Origin: Microbacterium sp. M28
GTDB lineage: Bacteria > Actinomycetota > Actinomycetes > Actinomycetales > Microbacteriaceae
Length of the DNA: 64,000 bases
Reading direction: 5' to 3'
Assembly (NCBI RefSeq): GCF_025836995.1
Contig: NZ_CP107546.1
Location: forward strand, 2,294,001 to 2,358,000
Shown: positions 32,359-40,808 of the stretch, in pieces
Layout: every line of letters begins with the position of its first letter
Position numbering within the stretch: the first letter of the stretch is position 1
The notes under the pieces: generated by a model
Databases searched by the model: none
Told to the model about the DNA's origin: nothing
The model's input: the letters and a program-made list of their open reading frames with translations, nothing else
Translations under genes and position numbers: made by a program

Positions 32359-33213
32359 ATGAGCATCCAGACCCGCATCGATCAGGCGTCGCCCTCGCTG
32401 TCCCCCGCGCTGCAGCGCATCGCCGAGGAGATCCGCCGCGACCCCGCACTCGTCACGCGCCTGTCGATCACCGAGCTCGCCCAGCGCTGCGAGACCTCCG
32501 TCGCCTCCGTCGTGCGCTTCTGCCGTGCCGTCGGCGTCTCCGGCTACGCCCAGTTGCGCATCTCGCTGGCGTCGGAGATCGGCCGCGAATCGGCGCAGTT
32601 CTCGCAGCGCGGCGGTTTCGGCTCCGAGATCGGCGTCGACGACTCGCTGTCCGAGATCGCCGCGACCATGGCGTCGCTGGAGGCGCTGGCGATCGAGGAG
32701 ACCATCGCGGGGCTCGACTTCACCACGCTCGGCGCCGTCGTGGATGCGATCGACGCGGCCGATCGCATCCTGCTGTTCGGCATCGGAGCGAGCCAGTTCA
32801 CGGCCGCGGATCTCGGGCACAAGCTCCTGCGCGTCGGCCGCAACGCCCTCGTGCTCTCGGACGCCCACGAGGCCGTGAGCTCCGCCACCCTCTCCAGCCC
32901 CCGCACCGTCGCGATCGGATTCTCCCATCTGGGAACGACGGTGGAGACGCTGCGGTTCATCGAGACGGCCGGAGCCGCGGGCGCGACCACCGTCGGAGTA
33001 ACCTCGGCGCGGGACTCCCGGTTCGCGAAGGCCGTCGAATTCGCGCTCTACACGGCTGTGCGGGAACCGGCCTTCCGCGCGGGCGCCATGGTGAGCAGGA
33101 TCGCGCAGCTCGCACTGGTCGACTGCCTGTTCCTCGGGGTGGCCCAGCGCCGCTACGCCGACACGGTCGACGCTCTGCGTCGCACGCACGACGCAACCCG
33201 CGGCCTGCGCTGA
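32359..33213 (+). CDS. RpiR/MurR-family transcriptional regulator
   Basis: A 284-residue regulator with an N-terminal HTH_6 domain (about 1-77: ELAQRCETSVASVVRFCRAV near residue 40) and a C-terminal SIS sugar-phosphate domain (about 120-260: RILLFGIGASQFTAADLGHK near 134, and IGFSHLGTTVETLRF near 194). RpiR proteins bind phosphosugars; in MurR the ligand is MurNAc-6-phosphate. Divergent from the kinase-murQ pair with a 75-bp gap, which strongly suggests it controls them. AGAGGAGA just before ATG 32359 sets the start; it is therefore a leadered message, unlike the kinase. Confidence 0.88.
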   Translation: MSIQTRIDQASPSLSPALQRIAEEIRRDPALVTRLSITELAQRCETSVASVVRFCRAVGVSGYAQLRISLASEIGRESAQFSQRGGFGSEIGVDDSLSEIAATMASLEALAIEETIAGLDFTTLGAVVDAIDAADRILLFGIGASQFTAADLGHKLLRVGRNALVLSDAHEAVSSATLSSPRTVAIGFSHLGTTVETLRFIETAGAAGATTVGVTSARDSRFAKAVEFALYTAVREPAFRAGAMVSRIAQLALVDCLFLGVAQRRYADTVDALRRTHDATRGLR

Positions 33214-33232
33214 ACCGCGACCGGCGTCGGGG

Positions 33233-34357
33233 TCACGCGGTCACGGCCTGCGATGCGGCGATGTCATCCGCCACCGGCATTCCGACGCTCGCCGTCCGGA
33301 GGAAGACGATGATCCAGCTGAAGATGAGAACGGCCGCGATCAGTTCGACGGCGGTCAGGTTGTAGTACCCCGTCGCGAAGAACACGCCGAGCAGGGCGAT
33401 CACGGCGACATAGACGTACCCGAGCACGACGAAGACCCGGGCGATCGTCGGCAGCAGCCAGGGCAGCGCGATCACCACGGCGGCGAAGGCGACGGCCATG
33501 CCGGTGGCGACCGTGTTGTGCAGGAGGAAGAACTCGTCCACCGGGAAGATCCCGACGCAGGCGAGGAACACGCCGATCAGCGCCATCGCGATGCGCACGA
33601 ACCGTCGTCCCCGCTGCTGCTCCGGCGTCTCGACGGGCAGCTGCGCCGTCGCGTACCGGCCGATCGTGGTGACGATGATGCCCGCGACGATGAGCGTGCC
33701 GTTGAAGATCCAGGCCGAGCTGTTGGTCGACATCCCCAGGGCCGACAGGTTGTCCTGCCACCAGAGCGGGTCCGTCGCGGTCAGCATGCTCGCGAAGGCA
33801 CCGACCACGAGGAACACGGCCAGCACGAGCGACAGCGACATCGGCGTGAGCGTGGCCGCGCTGAGGTAGCAGATGTAGGCGGTCAGCGCGAAGGCGACAG
33901 CGACGAGGATCGCACCGGGGAACGCGAACACCGGAGCTCCCGTGAAGCTGTCGGACAGCAGCACGGCGATGCCCTCCCAACCGAGCAGCGCCGTCACCGC
34001 ATAGGCGAGCGCGATCGCGGCACTCTCGTACCAGCGCACACGGACGTCGGGAAGGGCGAGGCCGTCCGAGCGCACGAGGAGTCGTTCCCCGCGGGAGCGG
34101 ACCCCGATGCGTGCCAGCGCGACCGCGAGGATGGCGACGACGGCGCCCCCGATCGCCGCGTAGGTGCCGATCGATCCTGGGCCCGTGATATCGAGCGTGC
34201 GGCCCCAGAACACCACGAACGAGATCGGGAAGGCGACGATGAAGAATCCGGCGCCGACGAGCAGAGCGACGGCTTCGAGCGAGATCGTGGTCTCCCCCGG
34301 TCGTCGGACGAATCGGTTCACCCAGTCGCTCACGCGGCTCGTGTCGGCAGTGTGCAT
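33233..34357 (-). CDS. Polytopic membrane protein, possibly DUF998-like
   Basis: A 374-residue membrane protein with about nine to ten hydrophobic helices, for example residues 28-49 (AVALLVGAGFFIVAFPISFV), 62-80, 109-130, 138-160, 165-187, 212-232, 255-275 and more to the C-terminus. The short motif ACVGIFPVDEFFLLHNTVAT near residue 260 is reminiscent of DUF998 proteins (Gly-x-Phe-Pro ... His-Asn); I am not sure of the assignment and no function follows from it. A -10-like TATCGT (minus strand, 34369-34364) lies 6 nt before ATG 34357, again indicating a leaderless message. Convergent with the RpiR gene. Confidence 0.6.
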   Translation of the reverse strand: MHTADTSRVSDWVNRFVRRPGETTISLEAVALLVGAGFFIVAFPISFVVFWGRTLDITGPGSIGTYAAIGGAVVAILAVALARIGVRSRGERLLVRSDGLALPDVRVRWYESAAIALAYAVTALLGWEGIAVLLSDSFTGAPVFAFPGAILVAVAFALTAYICYLSAATLTPMSLSLVLAVFLVVGAFASMLTATDPLWWQDNLSALGMSTNSSAWIFNGTLIVAGIIVTTIGRYATAQLPVETPEQQRGRRFVRIAMALIGVFLACVGIFPVDEFFLLHNTVATGMAVAFAAVVIALPWLLPTIARVFVVLGYVYVAVIALLGVFFATGYYNLTAVELIAAVLIFSWIIVFLRTASVGMPVADDIAASQAVTA

Positions 34358-34363
34358 GCCATC

Positions 34364-34369
34364 ACGATA
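34364..34369 (-). promoter_or_regulatory. -10 of a leaderless promoter (polytopic membrane protein)
   Basis: TATCGT on the minus strand, 6 nt before ATG 34357. The gap holds no Shine-Dalgarno. Confidence 0.45.
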
Positions 34370-34391
34370 GAGCCTGCGCGGCGGTGCGATG

Positions 34392-34901
34392 TCACGCCGT
34401 CGGCGCGAGCCCCTGGTCCTCTTCGCGCACCGTGCCCTTGTACGACCACGGGAAGTCGATCCAGAGGTCGGTGTCCTTCCAGGCGTAGTCGGGCTGGATG
34501 ATGGTCGAGGGCTTGGTGTAGATGGTGACCGAGCGTACCTCGGCACCGATGTCCTCGAGCAGGTGAGCGGCGAGCGCGAGCGTGCGGCCGGAGTCGGCGA
34601 CGTCGTCGACGAGCAGCACGCGGCGACCGTCGAGGTAGGCCATGTCCAGCTCCGGCGGGAGCACCTCCGGTGCATCCAGCACGGTGCCGATGCCGGTGTA
34701 GAACTCGACATTGATCGCGCCGCAGTTCTTCGCGCCGAGCCCGTAGGCGATCGCCCCGGCCGGGAGCAGTCCCCCGCGGGCGATCGCGACGACGACTTCC
34801 GGCTCGAACTCGCTGTCCACGATGCGGCGGGCGAGTTCACGCGTCGCCTCGCCGAACCCGTCCCAGGTGAGCGTCTCGCGCTCGATCAATGCATCAGTCA
34901 C
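34392..34901 (-). CDS. Purine-type phosphoribosyltransferase
   Basis: A 169-residue type I phosphoribosyltransferase. The PRPP-binding motif is RRVLLVDDVADSGRTLALAA near residue 95 (two acidic residues then Asp-Ser-Gly-Arg-Thr), and the PPi loop is VVVAIARGGLLPAGAIAYGL near 36. The hood segment ends in WIDFPWSYKG. Members of this subgroup salvage xanthine or hypoxanthine/guanine; the base is not certain. GTG 34901 is preceded by TAGAGT (34914-34909) at 7 nt, so it too may be leaderless. Divergent from the ThDP enzyme gene with a 135-bp gap that holds the structured leader. Confidence 0.82.
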   Translation of the reverse strand: MTDALIERETLTWDGFGEATRELARRIVDSEFEPEVVVAIARGGLLPAGAIAYGLGAKNCGAINVEFYTGIGTVLDAPEVLPPELDMAYLDGRRVLLVDDVADSGRTLALAAHLLEDIGAEVRSVTIYTKPSTIIQPDYAWKDTDLWIDFPWSYKGTVREEDQGLAPTA

Positions 34902-34908
34902 GGGGTCC

Positions 34909-34914
34909 ACTCTA
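34909..34914 (-). promoter_or_regulatory. -10 of a leaderless promoter (phosphoribosyltransferase)
   Basis: TAGAGT on the minus strand, 7 nt before GTG 34901. Confidence 0.4.
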
Positions 34915-34927
34915 AGATGGGAGTCGT

Positions 34928-35023
34928 CCGGCCTCTGACGCCGGTGCCCGAAAAAGGGGCACGAAGCCCGCGGTGAAGACGCCTCGGGGCGAGACACATA
35001 CGGAAACACTCTCCGTCCGTGTC
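34928..35023 (+). promoter_or_regulatory. Structured 5' leader of four stem-loops, unidentified
   Basis: Four consecutive hairpins fill the leader of the ThDP gene: CCGGC/GCCGG (34928-34944), GTGCCC/GGGCAC around a GAAAAAG loop (34944-34962), GCCC/GGGC (34966-34990), and a two-part stem GACAC/GTGTC (34993-35023) enclosing ACGGA/TCCGT. The last stem ends directly at the ribosome-binding site GAAAGG (35024-35029). It does not match the TPP, FMN, SAM, glycine, cobalamin, ZTP or guanidine aptamers as I remember them. It may be a riboswitch, a protein-binding leader or a simple translational control stem. Confidence 0.5.
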
Positions 35024-35036
35024 GAAAGGTCTTCGC

Positions 35037-36776
35037 ATGCCCACCGTCTCCGCCCACGTCGCCCGCACCCTCGCCCGGCACATCGACGCCGTCTTCGGCG
35101 TGATGGGCAACGGCAACGCCTATTTCCTCGACGCGATCGAGACGCAGACCGCCGCCGCCTTCACGGCCGTGCGACACGAACAGGGCGCCGTCGTCGCCGC
35201 TGATGCGCACTATCGCGCCTCCGGCCGCATCGCCGCCGGAACAGCCACCTACGGCGCCGGCTTCACGAACACGCTGACCGCGCTGGCCGAATCCGTGCAG
35301 GCGCGGGTGCCGCTCGTGCTCGTCGTCGGCGACGAGCCGACATCGGGTCCTCGCCCCTGGGACGTCGACCAGATCGCACTCGCCTCGGCGGTCGGTGCGA
35401 GGACGTACACGGTCGGACGCACGGATGCCGCGGCCACCACGGTCATCGCGATCGAGCACGCGCTGACCTATCGGGTCCCTGTGGTGCTCGCGATCCCCTA
35501 CGACGTGGCGGCGTTGGATGTCTCGGATTCGTCGGATGCCGGAGACCTGCGACTGCCGGCTCCGCTCGCCCCTGCCGGAGCGTTCGCCGACGGGATGCTG
35601 GACGATATCGCCGCGGCGCTGCAGGGCGCACACCGGCCGCTGCTGCTCGCCGGGCGCGGAGCATGGCTCGCGGGCGCGGGCGATGCGCTCGGCCGGCTCG
35701 CGGACGAGGTCGGTGCTCTCACGGCATCCACCGCCCTGGGCCGCGGCGTCTTCCCGCGCAGCGAGTACGACCTCGGCGTGACGGGCGGTTTCGGCGCCGA
35801 AGGGGCGATGCGGCTGATCGCCGAGGCCGACGTCGCGGTGGTCTTCGGCGCGTCGCTGAACCAGTTCACGATGCGCTTCGGATCGCTGTTCTCCCCCGGC
35901 ACCAGGGTCTATCAGGTCGACGTCGCGACCGCCGCGACGCATGCGCACGTGAGCGGCTTCGTCCGAGGCGACGCCCGGATCGTGGCCGAGGACCTGGTCG
36001 AGCGGGTGCGGAGCCTGCATGCGGCGGCGCACGCATCCCGCAGCACCGCACGCATCTCGCACGATTCCGAGGAATCCCTGCGAGATGAGCGCGATTCGGC
36101 GATTCCCGTGTCGGCGATTCCGTGGCGCGAGACCGTCGACGTCGCCGCCGCGCGCGCCTACGAGCCGGGCGACGATCTCGCCGCCGACGGCCGACTCGAC
36201 CCCCGGTCCGCCGCACGCCGGATCGCCGAGCTGCTGCCGGAGGACCGCGTCGTCGTGTCCGACGGCGGCCACTTCATCGGCTGGGCGAACATGTACTGGC
36301 CGGTGGCCTCACCCGACCGGATGATGATGATCGGCACCGCGTTCCAGGCGATCGGTCAGGGCTGGCCGAGCGTCGTCGGCGCGGCACGCGCCCGGCCGGA
36401 GACGACGATCGTGCTCACCTCCGGAGACGGCGGCGGTCTCATGGCGATCGCGGACCTCGAATCCGCGGTGCGCGCAGCAGGCGGGCGCGGGTGCGCGGTG
36501 ATCTGGAACGACGCGGCCTACGGCGCCGAGGTGAACCTGTACGGGCTGAAGGGCCTCGCCGAGGAGCCCATGCGCATCCCCGAGGTCGACTTCGCCGCAT
36601 TCGCATCGGCGGTCGGAGCAGAGGGCGTCGTCGTTCGGACGCTCGCCGATCTGGACCGGCTCGGGACCTGGGCCGCCGAGGATGCCGGAACGCGGCGCTT
36701 CCTGTTGCTGGACCTGCGCATCTCGGGCGACGTCATCGCGCCCTATCAGCAGGAGATCATCCGCGTGAACTCCTGA
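35037..36776 (+). CDS. Thiamine diphosphate-dependent enzyme (acetolactate synthase-like)
   Basis: A 579-residue ThDP enzyme with the three-domain layout of the acetolactate synthase/benzoylformate decarboxylase group. The PYR domain (about 1-170) has FGVMGNGNAYFLDAIE and the cofactor-activating Glu in TAVRHEQGAVVAADAHY near residue 48. The PP domain (about 390-560) has the ThDP-Mg motif: SGDGGGLMAIADLES near 463 followed by VIWNDAAYGAEVNLYG, the Gly-Asp-Gly ... Asn-Asp spacing being normal. A short Ser/Arg-rich stretch (about 325-360) interrupts the middle domain. Reaction and substrate are unknown; it is not in an ilv operon. GAAAGG with 7-nt spacing selects ATG 35037 over the in-frame GTG at 35019, which lies inside the last leader hairpin. 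Confidence 0.8.
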   Translation: MPTVSAHVARTLARHIDAVFGVMGNGNAYFLDAIETQTAAAFTAVRHEQGAVVAADAHYRASGRIAAGTATYGAGFTNTLTALAESVQARVPLVLVVGDEPTSGPRPWDVDQIALASAVGARTYTVGRTDAAATTVIAIEHALTYRVPVVLAIPYDVAALDVSDSSDAGDLRLPAPLAPAGAFADGMLDDIAAALQGAHRPLLLAGRGAWLAGAGDALGRLADEVGALTASTALGRGVFPRSEYDLGVTGGFGAEGAMRLIAEADVAVVFGASLNQFTMRFGSLFSPGTRVYQVDVATAATHAHVSGFVRGDARIVAEDLVERVRSLHAAAHASRSTARISHDSEESLRDERDSAIPVSAIPWRETVDVAAARAYEPGDDLAADGRLDPRSAARRIAELLPEDRVVVSDGGHFIGWANMYWPVASPDRMMMIGTAFQAIGQGWPSVVGAARARPETTIVLTSGDGGGLMAIADLESAVRAAGGRGCAVIWNDAAYGAEVNLYGLKGLAEEPMRIPEVDFAAFASAVGAEGVVVRTLADLDRLGTWAAEDAGTRRFLLLDLRISGDVIAPYQQEIIRVNS

Positions 36777-36797
36777 GCCGGCGACGGCCGGGTCCGC

Positions 36798-37412
36798 TCA
36801 GATCCAGCCTCTGTCCTGCGCGATCCGCACGGCCTGCGCGCGGTTCGCCGCCCCGGTCTTGCCGATCGCGGATGACAGGTGATTGCGCACCGTCCCGGCG
36901 GACAGGAAGACCTCGGAGGCCACCGCGGCGGCCGATCGGCCGTCGGCGGCGAGCCGCAGTACCTCGCGTTCGCGGTCGCTGAGCGGGTTCGCACCGGTGA
37001 ACAGGCTCTCCTCGGCGAGCGCGGGGTCGAGGACGCGCTGTCCGGCGTGCACCCGGCGCACCGCGTCGGCGAGCTGCTCGGCCGGGGTGTCCTTCACGAC
37101 GAACCCGCTGGCGCCGGCATCCAGAGCCTGGCGGAGGTAGCCCGGCCGGGCGAAGGTCGTCACGATCAGCACCCGCGTCGCCGCGCTGGCCTCCCGGATG
37201 CGTCTGGTCGCGTCAATCCCGTCGGTACCCGGCATCTGGATGTCCATCAGGCAGACGTCCGGCGCATGTTCGCGCACCAGGCGCACCGCCTCCTCGCCGT
37301 CGGCGGCCGCGCCCACCACCACGAGGTCGCCCTCGAGCTCCAGCAGTGCGGCCAGTGCACCGCGCACGAGCGCCTGATCGTCGGCGATCACCAGTCGGAT
37401 GCTGTCGCTCAC
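36798..37412 (-). CDS. NarL/FixJ (LuxR)-type response regulator
   Basis: A 204-residue DNA-binding response regulator, DesR/LiaR-like. The receiver domain has IADDQALVRGALAALLE near residue 9 with the acidic pair, the phosphorylation Asp in VCLMDIQMPGTDGIDATRRI near 53, and the conserved Lys in FVVKDTPAEQL near 105. A LuxR helix-turn-helix follows (about 140-200: LSDREREVLRLAADGRSAAA). It overlaps the kinase stop by four bases (GTGA), so kinase and regulator are made together. The adjacent ABC-2 transporter genes are the likely target, as in DesK/DesR-like drug or lipid stress systems. Confidence 0.9.
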   Translation of the reverse strand: MSDSIRLVIADDQALVRGALAALLELEGDLVVVGAAADGEEAVRLVREHAPDVCLMDIQMPGTDGIDATRRIREASAATRVLIVTTFARPGYLRQALDAGASGFVVKDTPAEQLADAVRRVHAGQRVLDPALAEESLFTGANPLSDREREVLRLAADGRSAAAVASEVFLSAGTVRNHLSSAIGKTGAANRAQAVRIAQDRGWI

Positions 37413-38536
37413 CACATCACCTCCACGATCGTGCCGCCGGTGGGCTCGTCGTCGAGCCGGAACTGCGCTCCTGCCATCGCGGCGCGCTCGCGCATGCCGC
37501 GGATGCCGTTGCCCTCGCCGCTTCCGGCCGGGCCGCCGTCGCGATCGTCGCAGCCGCGGCCGTCGTCCACGACGGACAGCCGGCCGGTCGACACGTGCAC
37601 CTGCACCCGGGATGCCTCGGCGTGACGCAGCACGTTCGTCGTCGCCTCCCGCAGGATCCAGGTCGCGGTGAGCGCCTGGGCGGGTGACAGGGAGCCGGGG
37701 TCGCCGTCGACCGTGAAGGCGATGCCGGCGGAGCGCAGGGCTTCTCCGCTCGCGGCGAGCTGTTCGTCCAGGGTGACGGTTCTGACGCCCGAGACGGTTG
37801 CTCTGACCCCCGCGATCGCCTCGGCGGTGAGCGCCTCGATGTCGGCGAGTTCCGCTTTGGCCCGCTCCGGATCGGAATCGATCAGGCGCCTGGCGAGCTG
37901 CGACTTCAGGCCGACGACGGTCAGCGAATGGCCGATGAGGTCGTGGACGTCTCGCGCGACGGCTTCGCGTCCCTCGCTCGTGGCCAGTTCGAGCCCGAGC
38001 CGCTCCGCGTCCGCTGACCGCATGATCAAGGTCGTCGACACGGTGTTCACCACGGCGAGCAGCGCGATGATGATGAGGATGGTGACGAAGCCGATGCCGC
38101 CGGGACTGAGGAAGACGAACAGGGCGGCGATGATCAGCGACGCGCCGGACGTGATCCAGTGCCAGGTGCGGGTCAGGCCGAATGCGGCGAAGGACATGAT
38201 GAATGGCAGGAAACTCAGCACGGCGCCGCCTTCGGCCGGAACCGACAGCAGGGCGCACACGATCAGTCCCGCGTAGAACAGCCATGGTGCTGCTCCGACC
38301 GGTGAGCCGATCGGGGTATCGCTGCGCACGCCGCGGACGGCGCCGACGACGTACAGCACGATGAACAGTGCGAGCGCGACCCACGCGACCGTGATCCATC
38401 CCGCCGCCGCCTCGGATCGCAGCAGCGCCACCACCGGGTAGATCAGGAAGACCAGCCAGATGAGGGCCATCACGACAGAGAAGCGCTCCCACGGATTCTT
38501 CGCCGTGTCTGGTCTCGCACTGGTCACGGTTGACAC
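37409..38536 (-). CDS. Sensor histidine kinase, HisKA_3/DesK type
   Basis: A 375-residue membrane kinase. The N-terminal half has about six transmembrane helices (roughly residues 20-170) without a large external loop, so the signal is probably sensed in the membrane. The dimerisation domain has the phosphorylated His in EGREAVARDVHDLIGHSLTV near residue 191, and the ATPase has REATTNVLRHAEASRV near 299 (N box), VDDGRGC near 328 (G1) and GNGIRGMRERAAMAG near 346 (G2). It is co-oriented with the response regulator (4-bp overlap) downstream and with ABC-2 genes upstream. Confidence 0.9.
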   Translation of the reverse strand: MSTVTSARPDTAKNPWERFSVVMALIWLVFLIYPVVALLRSEAAAGWITVAWVALALFIVLYVVGAVRGVRSDTPIGSPVGAAPWLFYAGLIVCALLSVPAEGGAVLSFLPFIMSFAAFGLTRTWHWITSGASLIIAALFVFLSPGGIGFVTILIIIALLAVVNTVSTTLIMRSADAERLGLELATSEGREAVARDVHDLIGHSLTVVGLKSQLARRLIDSDPERAKAELADIEALTAEAIAGVRATVSGVRTVTLDEQLAASGEALRSAGIAFTVDGDPGSLSPAQALTATWILREATTNVLRHAEASRVQVHVSTGRLSVVDDGRGCDDRDGGPAGSGEGNGIRGMRERAAMAGAQFRLDDEPTGGTIVEVMW

Positions 38537-38545
38537 CTTGCCACG

Positions 38546-39301
38546 TCAGCGACGCGAACGCGCGCGGCGCACCCCGGCGAGGACCAGCAGCACGAACAGC
38601 GCCAGCCACACCGCGATGTTCAGCAGCACGGCCCACAGCGGGTCGCTCTGACCGGTCGTCAGCGCGCCGTCGGTCAGCGGCCAGCGGCTGAGGGCCACGT
38701 AGCCGTACAGCGGCGTGAAGCGGGCGATGTCGAGCATGATGCCGTCCAGCGGCATGAACACATTTCCGAAGAAGGCGAAGAACGTCATCGAGATCGAGGC
38801 CAGCGCCGCGGCCGAATCGGAGTTGAAGAACAGACCGACGCCCAGCCCGTAGAGGCCGTAGATCAGACCGAGGCCGAGGATGATCCCGGCGGATGCCGCC
38901 CACCGCCAGAGGGCATCCACTTCGGCGCCCGTGAGCAGACCGGCGGTGAAGACCGCGATCAGGGCGAGCGCGGCGAACGCCACGGCCGTGATCAGTTTGG
39001 TGGCCGCGTATCCCGCGGTGCTGAGCGGGGTCATCGCGAGCTGACGCCCCCAACCCTGCTTCGCCTCCGCCGCGGCGAGCGAGGTGAGCGAGCTCATCGC
39101 GACGGCTGTTCCGTACGCCGCCATGGACACCATGACGTAGAACGAGACGTTGCCGTGCCCGGCGGACTGACCGCCGTATGCGGCGGCCCCGCCGAACAGC
39201 AGGTACATGACGACGGGCATCGTGAGGGTGAACGCGAGCGTGTAGGGGTTGCGCAGCTGACGAACGCCTTCGATGCGCAGCATGGTGGGCGAAACGAGCA
39301 T
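38546..39301 (-). CDS. ABC-2 type transporter permease
   Basis: A 251-residue permease with six hydrophobic helices (about 22-45, 55-75, 99-125, 135-155, 162-185 and 222-243), the layout of ABC-2 exporters for drugs or lipids such as the DrrB type. MSSLTSLAAAEAKQGWGRQL and LAMTPLSTAGYAATKLITAV near residues 69-105 are typical of the family's cytoplasmic loop. Start ATG 39301 lies 2 bp after the ATPase stop, and its stop is 9 bp before the kinase gene, so the four genes read as one operon. Confidence 0.88.
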   Translation of the reverse strand: MLVSPTMLRIEGVRQLRNPYTLAFTLTMPVVMYLLFGGAAAYGGQSAGHGNVSFYVMVSMAAYGTAVAMSSLTSLAAAEAKQGWGRQLAMTPLSTAGYAATKLITAVAFAALALIAVFTAGLLTGAEVDALWRWAASAGIILGLGLIYGLYGLGVGLFFNSDSAAALASISMTFFAFFGNVFMPLDGIMLDIARFTPLYGYVALSRWPLTDGALTTGQSDPLWAVLLNIAVWLALFVLLVLAGVRRARSRR

Positions 39302-39303
39302 GA

Positions 39304-40260
39304 TCAGTCCTCCGTCAGGGCGGTGAAGGCGGTTTCCAGGGTGGGAGCTGCGACTTCGAGGTCGTGCGCGCCGGCCGTGAGCAGCGTCAGGGCCGCGGCA
39401 TCAGAGTCGACGGCATGGAGGCTGATGCGATCCGCGTCACGGCGCACGTCCGAGACGCCGTCCTGCCCACGCAGCGTCGTGAGGACGGTGTCCGCGGCAT
39501 CCGCCTCGGTCGGAAGCGTCGCCGAGACCAGCCGGGCCCCCAGGCCGGCGCGCAGCTGTGCGGTCGGGGCGTCGGCGACGACCGTGCCGCGGTGCATGAC
39601 GACCGTCCGGTGCGCGAACTGCTCCGCCTCCTCGAGGTAGTGCGTGGCGAACACGATGGTGCGTCCTGCCGCGGCATCCGCGCGCATGACGTCCCAGAAG
39701 TGACGGCGGGCGGTCACGTCCATGCCCGCGGTGGGCTCGTCGAGGACGAGGATGTCGGGGTCGGCGACCAGCGCGAGCGCGAACTTGATGCGCTGCTGCT
39801 CACCCCCGGAGCACTTGGCCACTCGTCGGCGGGCGAGGCCGGTCAGATCCGCGCGCTCGAGCACCTCTGGGACGCGGGCGAGCGCCGCGCGTCCATGAAG
39901 GGAGGCGACCAGGCTGACGGTCTCGCGGACGGTGAGGTCGGAGAGCAGGCCGCCGGTCTGGAGCACCGCCGCGATGGCGCCGCGCGCCGTCGCCTGATCC
40001 GGGCGCTGCCCGAACACGCGGACGGTGCCCTCGCTGGGTTCGGAGAGTCCGAGCAGCATGTCGAGCGTGGTCGTCTTGCCCGCGCCGTTCGGTCCGAGCA
40101 GCGCGACGACCTCGCCGCGCGTGATCGTAAGGGAGACATCGTCGACCGCCTGGACGCGGCGGTCGCCGTGACCGAAATGGCGGCGGACGCCGGTGAGGGC
40201 GATGACCGCGTCATCCGTGACGGCGGTGGGCGAGACCTGCCCCTGAGTGATGGTGTGCAT
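39304..40260 (-). CDS. ABC transporter ATP-binding protein (ABC-2/DrrA type)
   Basis: A 318-residue ATPase that drives the permease encoded next to it. Walker A is LLGPNGAGKTTTLDMLLGLS near residue 54, Q-loop LQTGG near 101, signature CSGGEQQRIKFALALVAD near 149 (Cys replaces the first Leu of LSGGQ), Walker B ILVLDEPTAGMD near 168, and the switch His in FATHYLEEAEQFAH near 204. The extra C-terminal ~100 residues are typical of DrrA-like exporters. It leads the ABC/two-component operon; ATG 40260. The region up to the NUDIX gene (107 bp) is divergent. Confidence 0.9.
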   Translation of the reverse strand: MHTITQGQVSPTAVTDDAVIALTGVRRHFGHGDRRVQAVDDVSLTITRGEVVALLGPNGAGKTTTLDMLLGLSEPSEGTVRVFGQRPDQATARGAIAAVLQTGGLLSDLTVRETVSLVASLHGRAALARVPEVLERADLTGLARRRVAKCSGGEQQRIKFALALVADPDILVLDEPTAGMDVTARRHFWDVMRADAAAGRTIVFATHYLEEAEQFAHRTVVMHRGTVVADAPTAQLRAGLGARLVSATLPTEADAADTVLTTLRGQDGVSDVRRDADRISLHAVDSDAAALTLLTAGAHDLEVAAPTLETAFTALTED

Positions 40261-40355
40261 GCTTCCAGCGTGGCCGCGCGACGCCGCGGATGCCGGAGGG
40301 CGATGTCATCGGATGGACGTGACGTGTGTCATGTCCTGCTGCTGCGGGCGGACCG

Positions 40356-40361
40356 TAGGCT
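40356..40361 (+). promoter_or_regulatory. -10 of a leaderless promoter (NUDIX gene)
   Basis: TAGGCT lies 6 nt before ATG 40368. The same hexamer at the same distance precedes the LacI gene at 62711. Confidence 0.5.
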
Positions 40362-40367
40362 CGTGGT

Positions 40368-40808
40368 ATGCCCGCGATCCGGAACATCAGCGTCGGCCTG
40401 CCCGTGAAGGACGGCCACGTCCTCGTCCTGGCGGGCCGCGATCACTCCGTCGGTGCCGATTTCCATCGCGCGATCGGCGGCGGCATCGAGTTCGGAGAGC
40501 GTGCGGATGACGCGCTGCGGCGCGAGTTCATGGAGGAGCTCGGCGTCTCGCTGGTCGGGTCCGGGTTGCTGGCCGTGTGCGAGAACATCTTCACGTACGA
40601 GGGCGAGCCGGGCCACGAGATCGCGCACATCTTCGCGGTCGTCTGCGCCGAGCTGGATGCTGTGCCGCTGGATGCCGAGCTGCATGTCCTGGACGAAGGG
40701 TCGCCAGTGCGCTGGGTGCCCATCGACGACCTGCGCGATGGCGTGCGTCCGTTGTACCCCGCCGGCGCCCTCGAGGCGCTGTGCGCACTGATCGGCGCGG
40801 ACGCGTGA
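40368..40808 (+). CDS. NUDIX hydrolase
   Basis: A 146-residue NUDIX enzyme, hydrolysing a nucleoside-diphosphate-linked substrate. The NUDIX box GGGIEFGERADDALRREFME begins near residue 37 and continues ELGV, matching Gly-x5-Glu-x7-Arg-Glu-x2-Glu-Glu. The opening (ISVGLPVKDGHVLVLAGRDH) and WVPIDDLRDGVRPLYPAGA ending are usual for ADP-ribose or (d)NTP-type members; specificity is unclear. It shares a GTGA overlap with the next gene and is read from a leaderless promoter. Confidence 0.9.
   Translation: MPAIRNISVGLPVKDGHVLVLAGRDHSVGADFHRAIGGGIEFGERADDALRREFMEELGVSLVGSGLLAVCENIFTYEGEPGHEIAHIFAVVCAELDAVPLDAELHVLDEGSPVRWVPIDDLRDGVRPLYPAGALEALCALIGADA

Noticed and set aside
34928..35023. TPP riboswitch ahead of a ThDP enzyme
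   Set aside because: The TPP aptamer's CTGAGA and ACCTGATC-type blocks are absent; the hairpins are of another kind.
36090..36122. Short direct repeat of TCGGCGATTCC inside the ThDP enzyme gene
   Set aside because: Only two copies, in frame within a coding linker; no sign of a mobile or regulatory element.
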